Source: Geminocystis sp. GBBB08
Lineage (GTDB): Bacteria > Cyanobacteriota > Cyanobacteriia > Cyanobacteriales > Cyanobacteriaceae
Reading direction: 5' to 3'
Length of the DNA: 42,977 nt
Assembly (NCBI RefSeq): GCF_016743215.1
Contig: NZ_VRZC01000012.1
Coordinates: 1-42,977, forward strand
Positions 1 to 7,535 of the stretch are shown here, one piece after another. The notes under the pieces are model-generated. The model was given only the letters and a program-made list of their open reading frames with translations. It was not told the origin of the DNA and made no database searches. Positions within the stretch are counted from its first letter, which is position 1. Every line of letters begins with the position of its first letter. Made by a program: the position numbers and the translations under genes.

Positions 1-125
1 GAGGTAATATTAAATGCGGATAGAGACTTACAAATGTTGTTGGTTTCATTCTCAGCCACTAATCTACCTTTATGAAATTTTTATTAGTTATTCATTAATG
101 TTTTTTATGTAATACTAATGAATAT

Positions 126-1316
126 TTAATTAGCACGATACCAAACTTTTTGAATTTCGTTGATCACATCTGAATTAGGGCTAGAATTAATGGTAATTGA
201 TGGGTTGATTTCAACTCCGGGTATGTTTTGATTCCAAGGGGTGTTTGCTAAAGATTTTAACTCTAAATTAATGATCGGACGAAAACCATATTCAGCGAAA
301 ATTGTTTGTTGTTCATTTGCTGTTAAAAAATCCAGAAATTTTCTGGCAGATTTTGCTTCAGATTTACTCACATTTTTCTTAACAATTGCTCCTGTCACTG
401 TCGTCTCAATAGTAGGATTAGGATAATAAATTTGATAGGTTTGTGTTTGGCTATCTCTGACTTGTAACCAACGAGATAAAGCTATACTTTCATAAACTGT
501 AGCAACATCGGCATCATTTTTTCCTCTAGCGATGAATTCTTGTAGTAAAATATCGGTAGATCTTGGAGGTTGATAAATAGAGTTTTTTATAAGTTGAAAA
601 AGTTGCTCAATTTCTGGCTTATTAATATCATTAATAGTTAAATTATTTTGATTTAATAAACTTTTTGCCCATAAACTTAAGGTTAATTGACCACTATTTG
701 AACGAGTGGGATCTGTTGTGATAAAATCAAAACTACCCCATTCTTTTTTACCTCCTAATTTATCCCAATTTTTTGTCTGTAAAGCTGTTTTTAATTTTTG
801 CCAACTAAATTTATGATTAGGAAATAAAATGTTTCCTCTCTCTTCCCATGCAATGGCAACTAAGATAGTTTTGGCGATGGCTGTTGGGGTATCATAAAAA
901 ATATCAGTTTCTCCTTGGGCTTTTAGTTTAGTTTCTAATTCATTAATTAACTCATTATTAGCTGGAATTAAAATAGTAGATTGAAAATCATTTTTTTCTT
1001 CAATAAAATTAGTAACAATATCTTGAGAACCTTCAAACTTTAAGTTTAAATTAATCTGAGGATTTTCTTGCTCAAATTTTTTCTCTAGGGTTTCTAATAC
1101 GTCTTTTAATTCCGTACCACCAACAATAGTAATAGTAGTTTTTACGCCTAAAATAAGAGGTAAATAAGTTATACCTAAAGAAGCTATAATAATACCTATC
1201 GAAATCACTTTATTAACAGAATTTTTGTTGTTATTTTGATGATTATTAGCAACTATTTCTCCCGATGAAGAAGGTATTTTAAATATTGATAAAAATTTGT
1301 GTGTTAATCTATCCAT
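126..1316 (-). CDS. Periplasmic substrate-binding-fold protein, membrane-anchored
   Basis: A 396-residue protein. It has a polar N-terminal tail of about 35 residues, one hydrophobic segment at about residues 38-58, then an extracytoplasmic domain resembling bacterial extracellular solute-binding proteins. The ligand-type motif DPTRSNSGQ (about residue 200) and the C-terminal LDFLTANEQQ...GFRP pattern are typical of this fold. The same PTRSNSG motif occurs in the VWA lipoprotein at 2676-4382, so the two are probably paralogous in this domain. No permease or ATPase gene is adjacent, so a role in sensing or scaffolding is as likely as transport. It is on the same strand as 1929-4382 but separated from it by a restriction-modification remnant. 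The fold call is fairly firm; the ligand is unknown. Confidence 0.7.
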   Translation of the reverse strand: MDRLTHKFLSIFKIPSSSGEIVANNHQNNNKNSVNKVISIGIIIASLGITYLPLILGVKTTITIVGGTELKDVLETLEKKFEQENPQINLNLKFEGSQDIVTNFIEEKNDFQSTILIPANNELINELETKLKAQGETDIFYDTPTAIAKTILVAIAWEERGNILFPNHKFSWQKLKTALQTKNWDKLGGKKEWGSFDFITTDPTRSNSGQLTLSLWAKSLLNQNNLTINDINKPEIEQLFQLIKNSIYQPPRSTDILLQEFIARGKNDADVATVYESIALSRWLQVRDSQTQTYQIYYPNPTIETTVTGAIVKKNVSKSEAKSARKFLDFLTANEQQTIFAEYGFRPIINLELKSLANTPWNQNIPGVEINPSITINSSPNSDVINEIQKVWYRAN

Positions 1317-1481
1317 AACTTTTATAAAAAATAAACTTAACTACCTTATCTTTATTATACTTTTATTTCTTTTTCGTAGTTAATGGGTAAAATTAAAGTT
1401 ATTATGAATAATAGTTTCCTAACTATAAATAAAACAAGCTACTTTTATTAAAGATAACTTATTTTTCTATTTTTTTAAACT

Positions 1482-1911
1482 ATGATCACAAATTTAGATG
1501 TTCAAAATTATGTTAAATCTTTACAAGAAAACTTTTTTAGAAGTCAAGAAAGAACTAATTATCCACCTATTTGTTCATTTATTGAATCTTGGGCATTAGT
1601 TATTCGTAGCTTTGTTGAGGAAACGGGTATTTCTGCAGGTGTTCCCGATATAAGTGTTAGAGTTAATGATAATTTAGTCGGTTATATTGAAGCTAAAAAT
1701 ATTAATAAAAATATATATCAGTTAAATACTAAAGATAACTTACAAATTGATAAATATTGCAATTCTGTTATTATGGCTTTCCGAAAGAAAGAATACTATT
1801 TTAAGTAAAAAAGACATTGAATATTTTAAACAAGTTGTTTTTTCTCTTTCTCAAACAATAAAAATAATGAATGATATAGATAAAATATTGCCATCTTTTC
1901 CTTTTGTATAA
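1482..1911 (+). pseudogene. Remnant of a type IIG-like restriction-modification / N6-adenine methylase gene
   Basis: The first part (1482-1808) reads as the N-terminal domain of large fused restriction-methylase proteins. It includes a GVPDISVRV stretch and GYIEAKNINKN, a PD-(D/E)XK-like D...EAK core. It then ends prematurely. In the +1 frame from about 1771 to 1911 the sequence reads as the extreme C-terminus of the same kind of protein (KDIEYFKQVVFSLSQTI...MNDIDKILPSFPFV, then stop). Class I SAM-dependent DNA methyltransferases often end this way. The whole methylase core, normally many hundreds of residues, is missing, so this is an internal deletion plus frameshift and not a small intact gene. 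It lies on the opposite strand to the flanking binding-protein genes. Family recognition is by eye. Confidence 0.6.
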
Positions 1912-1928
1912 AATAAACGAGACTATTT

Positions 1929-2651
1929 TTAAACTAAATAAACATTTTCCTGTAGATTTGTTAATTCTTGAGTTAAGGCTTGTAAATCATTTAATTCCTG
2001 TGAATTAGTTAAATCTGCTGTGCGTAATTTATTCTGTAATTGTTGTAAAAGTCCGGCGGATTCAGTAATAATATTTGTCAAAGAAAATACTTGAGCTTCC
2101 CGTGCGGATTGACCTTCTTTTGCTAAATTAATATTACGCATTAAACTTAACTCAATTTGCTGTATTTTTTGTAAAGCAACACCAGCAGTCGATTTTTTTT
2201 TCTTTTTGATTTCTTTTAACTTATTCTCTAATTCTTCTACTGATAATAAGGAATCTCCTCCTGATAATTTATTACTTAAATCCTCTATTTTTTGTGGTAA
2301 TTCTAAAGTGCGATCGCAAGAATATTCAATAGTGGTTAATAATTCCATTTGCCATGAGTCATGTAATAATTTTTTCGCCTCTAATCGTAAATTTTCAGCT
2401 TTATTTACTAATAATTGTGCTTCTTTTTTGACTTGGTTTAATTCTATCTCTAAGGTTTTATTATCTAAATCAATTTTTCTATTATTTTGTAAGTTATTAT
2501 TGGCTAAAATTGTTGAACTAATAAATGCGATCGCCATAGTCGATAGTAAAATGATAACGTTAGTTAATTTAATAACTCTTACTCCTAAAAAGAAACAAAT
2601 ACCACTGATTAAAATTGCGAAAGGATAATTAAGAGGGTTAACTATTCTCAT
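1929..2651 (-). CDS. Membrane protein with coiled-coil domain, function unknown
   Basis: 240 residues. Two hydrophobic segments near the N-terminus (about residues 8-25 and 31-50) form a hairpin anchor. The rest is a Glu/Lys/Leu/Asn-rich, strongly helical region (about 55-235) with a KKKKK stretch near residue 150. It follows the VWA lipoprotein gene by 24 bp on the same strand. A GGGAG Shine-Dalgarno (2660-2664) sits 8 nt before the ATG, which supports both the start and co-transcription. The topology suggests a membrane-tethered rod that could partner with the binding-fold and VWA proteins around it. No known family was recognised. Confidence 0.6.
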   Translation of the reverse strand: MRIVNPLNYPFAILISGICFFLGVRVIKLTNVIILLSTMAIAFISSTILANNNLQNNRKIDLDNKTLEIELNQVKKEAQLLVNKAENLRLEAKKLLHDSWQMELLTTIEYSCDRTLELPQKIEDLSNKLSGGDSLLSVEELENKLKEIKKKKKSTAGVALQKIQQIELSLMRNINLAKEGQSAREAQVFSLTNIITESAGLLQQLQNKLRTADLTNSQELNDLQALTQELTNLQENVYLV

Positions 2652-2659
2652 ATTTAAAA

Positions 2660-2664
2660 CTCCC
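2660..2664 (-). promoter_or_regulatory. Shine-Dalgarno of the coiled-coil membrane protein gene
   Basis: GGGAG on the minus strand, 8 nt upstream of the ATG at 2651. It lies inside the 24-bp gap after the stop of the VWA lipoprotein gene and fixes the start of the downstream gene. Confidence 0.5.
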
Positions 2665-2675
2665 TATGATAATCA

Positions 2676-4382
2676 TTAAAATTCTACTTGCAAATCATTC
2701 ATTAACTTATCAATAGTGTCAGGATTACCTTGTCGATAATAACCACTATTTATTTTGGCAATTTCTTCTAAAACTTGAGCATTAAATTCTCCTTCTTTAC
2801 CATAACCTACCGTAAAAAAAGCAATTCTTTCATCACTATTAAAACCACTTTTTTTCAATTCGGCTTCTAATGTTTGTAAGGTTACTGTGCTATCAGAATC
2901 TTCTCCATCGGTGAGAATTAAAACTGCATTAATAGCGTCAGGTTTAAGATTTTTCCTCAGCCAATCCCGGGCAAATAAAGCACTATCATATAATTTTGTG
3001 CCGCCTCTTGCTTGTAAACTACTGATATATTGAATACCTTTATTTTTACCTTCAGGAGTGCCTTTTATCATTACGGGAGGATTAATTTCATCACTAAAAG
3101 TAATTAATACTATTTCTTCTTTTACTCCCAAATTTTGTACATAATGAAGTAAAGTATTTTGTACTGCTGACATTTTTTGCCCCCGCATTGAGCCTGAAAT
3201 ATCGACAACTACTGCCACTTGAGAAGGTTTTTTAGCGTAATCTTGCCAATTTTTAAGCATTGTTTCCACCACTTCGGGCTTGGGAGGGCGATAAGATTCA
3301 TAAGTGGCATTAGGATTAACTCCAAATTGAGCGTTAAATTTATTACCTAAAGGAATGCCTGAAATACCAGGGCGTAATCCCAACTCTGAGGCTAAGGTTT
3401 GCAATTCGGGAGTCAACATAAAATCTAAGACTTTTTGAGCGCCTTCTTTTTCTTCTTCTGACACCCAAGAGGCATTGGGTAAGATACCTCGAATATTAGA
3501 GCTAAAAGTTGCTTTGGGATATACTGCTTGATATTTGGTAGAATTTGCATCTCCTTGACTATTGGCACGAATAACTAAAGATTCATACACAGAACCTACA
3601 TTTGCCCAAAAAATGCCATTTTCTACCATCGAATTAGCTAAAGAAGCGGTAGAAACACCATAACGGGTGACTTTCTCTTGAATTGCTTTAACCTTGTCTT
3701 GATATTTTTTGACATCTTCTATAGTTAAGTCTTGAGAAGGTTTATTGGCAACGGAGGCAAATTGAGCTACTAATGTTTGCAATCCAGAGTTTGAGCGAGT
3801 GGGTGCAGTTTGCACAAAATAGATAGGTAGGGGTTGACTATTGGGATCTAATTCTTGATAATTATTATACTGAGCTAAACCTGTGTAAATATTAGAGGTT
3901 TTCTCAAGGGCAGGGGCTAAATCCTTCGTTGTCATAAACACCATCGGGCTGAAAACAATTAAAGGGGTATCGGTAATAGCCGGAATGTAGTTTTTACCCG
4001 GAAAAATCTTATCGATTTGATAAATTAATTGATTTTGATAAATTTCACCATCTACAGCAATTAAAGAAGGAAATTGAGCATCTTCCGCTAAAATTGTGCC
4101 ATTAGATAACTGTTGTGCTAGTGATACGACTTCATTAATAACATCTCCGCTTCCTTTAGCATCACAAGTCAAATAAAAAGATTTACCGCTACTGAGTTTA
4201 GGGTTAGTTGCATTAAGTTTTGTTGCAGTTTGTTGACAAAATTCCTCTAAGTCGCTTCCTACTAAAAATTTAATGGGAATACCTGAAGGTTGATTCTTAT
4301 TACTATCTGTTTGATTACATCCACCAATAATTAATAAAGGCGTGACGAGAAAAAGAAAAATTAATTTAAAATTTGAAACCAT
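2676..4382 (-). CDS. Lipoprotein with substrate-binding domain fused to a VWA domain
   Basis: 568 residues. The N-terminus is a lipoprotein signal peptide: a hydrophobic run followed by the lipobox LIIGGC, with Cys at about 22. Residues ~35-360 form a periplasmic-binding-like domain with APTRSNSG near 190 and a C-terminal pattern (LDFMLTPELQ...GLRPG) parallel to the 396-residue protein at 126-1316. Residues ~385-565 form a von Willebrand A domain with the metal-binding MIDAS start DISGS, a later threonine in ARGGTKL, and LTDGEDSD. The protein should sit outside the cytoplasmic membrane as a lipid-anchored, metal-dependent adhesion or assembly factor. It heads a short operon with 1929-2651. 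The fusion of ligand-binding and VWA domains is clear from sequence; the ligand and partner are not. Confidence 0.8.
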   Translation of the reverse strand: MVSNFKLIFLFLVTPLLIIGGCNQTDSNKNQPSGIPIKFLVGSDLEEFCQQTATKLNATNPKLSSGKSFYLTCDAKGSGDVINEVVSLAQQLSNGTILAEDAQFPSLIAVDGEIYQNQLIYQIDKIFPGKNYIPAITDTPLIVFSPMVFMTTKDLAPALEKTSNIYTGLAQYNNYQELDPNSQPLPIYFVQTAPTRSNSGLQTLVAQFASVANKPSQDLTIEDVKKYQDKVKAIQEKVTRYGVSTASLANSMVENGIFWANVGSVYESLVIRANSQGDANSTKYQAVYPKATFSSNIRGILPNASWVSEEEKEGAQKVLDFMLTPELQTLASELGLRPGISGIPLGNKFNAQFGVNPNATYESYRPPKPEVVETMLKNWQDYAKKPSQVAVVVDISGSMRGQKMSAVQNTLLHYVQNLGVKEEIVLITFSDEINPPVMIKGTPEGKNKGIQYISSLQARGGTKLYDSALFARDWLRKNLKPDAINAVLILTDGEDSDSTVTLQTLEAELKKSGFNSDERIAFFTVGYGKEGEFNAQVLEEIAKINSGYYRQGNPDTIDKLMNDLQVEF

Positions 4383-4489
4383 AAATAAAAGTTAGATTTC
4401 TTTTGTTATAAAAATCATAACTAATTTATTTATGATTAAAGTTAAAGAATAATTAAATTAATAATTAAAAATTTGAGCCATAAGAGACT

Positions 4490-4587
4490 AAGTAAGTAAG
4501 CAAAATTAATCTATGCCCTTTGTTTTTCTTAAATCTATGATAACAAGAGGTTTAAACCCCCCTCCTATATACAATTAATTTTGCTTA
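4490..4587. repeat. MITE-like palindromic element, copy A
   Basis: About 97 bp with a perfect 13-bp terminal inverted repeat (AAGCAAAATTAAT at 4498-4510 against ATTAATTTTGCTT at 4574-4586) and an internal palindromic GGTTTAAACC. A second copy in reverse orientation lies at 18996-19115 and shares an exact 21-nt end (4564-4584 here). The right end abuts the stop codon of the 436-residue gene. There is no coding capacity, so any movement would need a transposase from elsewhere. Confidence 0.65.
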
Positions 4588-4588
4588 G

Positions 4589-5899
4589 CTAAATCTTGGC
4601 ATAAATTCGGCGAAGAAAAGACATATCTAAATTGCCGAAATTGACACTAAAAGCGACATTGACTTTTTCTAAACTTCTGACTAACCATGCTGCACCATCT
4701 TTGGTAAAAGATTCATAGTGATTAAATAAAATCGAAAATCTTTTTTCTAAATATGGTTTCACTTTACTACAGGCTAAGGTTAATTTTAATAATAAGCCAA
4801 TGGTTTTAGTCGTTCCCATATTACTAATCATATCCATAAAGACTAAATGACTAGGATTTTGAGGGCTATCAACAATTAAATAGTTAAATAATTGACTATA
4901 GGTACGCATTTTTAAAAATTCATCGGGTTTTTTATAGTTATATTTGGGATACATTTCTTGTAATTTGGCATATAACCTTTTGTTAAAACTTTGTTTACCA
5001 TATTTTCCGTCGATAGATTGCACTACATACTCATATAAATCATCTTTGAATAATTGATAATTGCGCACATCATTAGTATGGGTTAAAAAACTACGGGATA
5101 AGTCTTGATAAGAATGACCATTTTCTACTGTACCAACATAATGTCTTAAACTTTTTCCTAAATCTCGATCGCTTAATAGAGTAGGATTATCTATAGGTCG
5201 AATTATGCGATCGCCATTTAATTCTTCCATTTTTTGTCGTCCGTTTTGTGCTACTCTGATTTGATAGGTTACGAATTTAGAGAGCTTAGACTCAAATTGT
5301 TTTTCTAATTCTGTTTTAACTTTAGAAACGGTTTGTTGTTGTTCTGTACTACTATCAGCACCTAAAAGACAATGATCATAAAGATAAGGATAGCGAGTAA
5401 TTAAATTACCTACTTTTTCTTCTTTTTTAGGGCTAGTTTTTTTCTGTTGAGTCTGAGTTAGAATCGTGACTAGCCGTTGGAGTTGTTTGTAGTAATCTGA
5501 ATGTAAAAATTCTCTTACTAATTGACTCATACGATTAGCATAAGACTTGTTATAACTTCTATTCATTCCTGAAGGAATTAAATCAAATAATTGTACTAAC
5601 TCAACTACATAAGCCTGAGTTTTTGAGCTTAGTTGCCATCGGTTAACTAAAATATGACAACAACGATTTAAAATTGGGGGAAATATTTCGGAAGCATCAT
5701 GATTAGCTATAATTTTAGCTAATACTTTTATCACTTTAGGATTATCATAATTTCTAGCCTGAATAAATAAATACCGAAATCTATCTAACACTTGCTCTGG
5801 TGACTGGGTTTTAACACATTCTAGCAAGTGATCATAAACAAACTGTTCATAGGCAGTAATGTCATGGTTATGATGTTCTGATAGAGAGGGACTATTCAC
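4589..5899 (-). CDS. Conserved-looking hypothetical protein, 436 aa
   Basis: A soluble, helix-rich protein with no signal peptide or membrane segment and no motif I can assign. Residues ~25-240 contain many short amphipathic helices, with a Lys-rich low-complexity stretch near 150-165. The C-terminal ~150 residues (PDEFLKMRTYSQLFNYLIV..., then LEKRFSILFNHYES) look compactly folded. The start is GTG (5897-5899); the ATG at 5907-5909 is out of frame. It diverges from murF across 157 bp. The gene ends exactly where MITE copy A begins. Coding is supported by length and normal composition; the function is unknown. Confidence 0.6.
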   Translation of the reverse strand: MNSPSLSEHHNHDITAYEQFVYDHLLECVKTQSPEQVLDRFRYLFIQARNYDNPKVIKVLAKIIANHDASEIFPPILNRCCHILVNRWQLSSKTQAYVVELVQLFDLIPSGMNRSYNKSYANRMSQLVREFLHSDYYKQLQRLVTILTQTQQKKTSPKKEEKVGNLITRYPYLYDHCLLGADSSTEQQQTVSKVKTELEKQFESKLSKFVTYQIRVAQNGRQKMEELNGDRIIRPIDNPTLLSDRDLGKSLRHYVGTVENGHSYQDLSRSFLTHTNDVRNYQLFKDDLYEYVVQSIDGKYGKQSFNKRLYAKLQEMYPKYNYKKPDEFLKMRTYSQLFNYLIVDSPQNPSHLVFMDMISNMGTTKTIGLLLKLTLACSKVKPYLEKRFSILFNHYESFTKDGAAWLVRSLEKVNVAFSVNFGNLDMSFLRRIYAKI

Positions 5900-6056
5900 G
5901 GCTTTTCATGGTATAGTATATTTTGGTTTATTGTTTCCTTATTTTCTATTTTAAAGGAATTGTAAAGAGTTGTTCTCAGTTTAATTACCTAAATTTTACT
6001 ATCAATAGTTTGTTTTACCATCAGCTAAATTACTGAATTTTTATTGTTATTTTTTT

Positions 6057-7412
6057 ATGAAAGTTTTTGCGAATCTCCAATCTATCCGTGAAATTACTGA
6101 TACAAATGGCAATGATTTTCTAGGGGATATTCTTAATCAAGAATGTAGTGGTATTAATACGGATACTCGTACTCTTAAATCAGGAGAAATTTTTTTAGCT
6201 TTAGAGGGTGAAAATTTTAATGGCCATAACTTTCTGAATCAGGCAATACAAGTTGGGGCGATTGCTTTAATAACTCAAGAAAACTATCCCCGTTTAGAGT
6301 CAATAAAAATACCTGAATTTAAAGTAAAAAATACTCTTCAAGCCTATCAAAATATAGCCCATTGGTGGAGAGAAAAGCTAGATATACCTATCATTGGAGT
6401 TACTGGTTCAGTTGGTAAAACTACGACTAAAGAATTAATTACGGCGGTGTTAAATACTCAAGGAAAAGTCTTAAAAACAGAGGCTAATTATAAAAATGAA
6501 ATTGGTGTTCCTAAGACTCTTTTAGAAATAGATAAAAGTCATGATTTTGCTGTCATTGAAATGGCGATGAGAGGAAAGGGAGAAATTGCTTTATTAACGG
6601 AAATTGTCAACCCAAATATAGGGATAATTACTAATGTAGGAACGGCACATATTGGCAGATTAGGTTCACGGGAAGCTATCGCAAAAGCTAAATGTGAATT
6701 ATTAGAAAAGATGAATAATTCTGGGGTAGCAATTCTCAATGGTGATAATGATTTATTAATCAAAACTGCTGCGGATATTTGGCACGGTGAAACTATTACT
6801 TATGGTTTAAAATCAGGTAATTTATTGGGTGAATTGGTAGATTCTCATACTCTCAAAGTTGATAACAAATTGTATCCTTTACCTTTACTTGGTGAACATA
6901 ATGCTCTTAATTATTTAGGGGCGATCGCCACTGCTAAAGTCTTAGGTATTGATTTGAGTATTTTAGAGTCAGGAATTGAAGTTATTTTACCTAAAGGAAG
7001 GGCTAAATGTTATCAATTAGCTAATGATATAGAGGTATTAGACGAAACCTATAACGCAGGTTTAGAATCGATGATTGCGGCGTTACATTTATTGAAACAA
7101 ACTGAAGGTAAACGTCATATAGCAGTTTTAGGTACGATGAAAGAATTAGGCGAGTATGGTTTTAAACTTCATCAACAGGTAGGAGAAACAGTAAAAACTT
7201 TGAATCTTAATCTGTTATTAATTTTAGCTGATGAAGATGTAACAAAAGCCATGGCTGAAGGTGCTCAAGGTATCTCCACCGAAATTTATACCACTCATCA
7301 AGATTTATTACACCGTTTACAAGAAATAGTTATACCCGGCGATCGCATTTTATTTAAGGCTTCTAATTCAGTGGGATTAAGTAAAGTTGTTGAACAATTT
7401 TGTAGTCTATAG
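6057..7412 (+). CDS. murF: UDP-N-acetylmuramoyl-tripeptide--D-alanyl-D-alanine ligase
   Basis: 451 residues, the normal length for MurF, which adds D-Ala-D-Ala to UDP-MurNAc-tripeptide in cytoplasmic peptidoglycan precursor synthesis. Seen in sequence: an N-terminal substrate domain with TDTRTLKSGEIFLAL; the Mur ligase ATP loop GVTGSVGKTTTKEL (about 114-127); the central ligase region with EMAMRGKGEI and ITNVGTAHIGRLGS; and the C-terminal domain with LDETYNAG and LGTMKELGEYG, diagnostic for MurF over MurC/D/E. It is monocistronic, divergent from the 436-residue gene and convergent with the giant kinase gene. The ATG start is followed at once by a conserved-looking N-terminus. Confidence 0.95.
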   Translation: MKVFANLQSIREITDTNGNDFLGDILNQECSGINTDTRTLKSGEIFLALEGENFNGHNFLNQAIQVGAIALITQENYPRLESIKIPEFKVKNTLQAYQNIAHWWREKLDIPIIGVTGSVGKTTTKELITAVLNTQGKVLKTEANYKNEIGVPKTLLEIDKSHDFAVIEMAMRGKGEIALLTEIVNPNIGIITNVGTAHIGRLGSREAIAKAKCELLEKMNNSGVAILNGDNDLLIKTAADIWHGETITYGLKSGNLLGELVDSHTLKVDNKLYPLPLLGEHNALNYLGAIATAKVLGIDLSILESGIEVILPKGRAKCYQLANDIEVLDETYNAGLESMIAALHLLKQTEGKRHIAVLGTMKELGEYGFKLHQQVGETVKTLNLNLLLILADEDVTKAMAEGAQGISTEIYTTHQDLLHRLQEIVIPGDRILFKASNSVGLSKVVEQFCSL

Positions 7413-7454
7413 CTAATTATCTCAAACCAATATCTTGAACATTGGGGATACTTT

Positions 7455-7535
7455 TATCATTAAACAAACTACAGTTTTAAGTAGGTGTTTGTTAGGTTGC
7501 ACTTCGTTTAACGACAACCTACTCGTTATTTTTCT
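7455..7535. repeat. Palindromic repeat / possible bidirectional terminator between murF and the kinase gene
   Basis: Inverted motifs GTAGGT and ACCTAC, with a nested TAGGTTG...CAACCTA, bracket a TTCGTTTAACGA core. This resembles the widespread cyanobacterial intergenic palindrome of the type GTAGGTTG...AACGAAACC. It lies between two convergent genes, where a hairpin could stop transcription from both sides. The right part overlaps the 3' end of the kinase gene. Confidence 0.4.

Noticed and set aside
1-125. Possible end of another gene at the left edge
   Set aside because: No open frame with recognisable coding character in either direction; AT-rich with several stops.
2206-2628. Plus-strand 140-residue ORF opposite the coiled-coil membrane protein
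   Set aside because: A Ser/Asn-rich shadow of a low-complexity gene on the other strand; the minus-strand frame has an SD and operon context.
4549-4570. Rho-independent terminator at GGTTTAAACC for the 436-residue gene
   Set aside because: The palindrome has no loop or U-tract and is part of the MITE-like element; it is better explained as repeat sequence.
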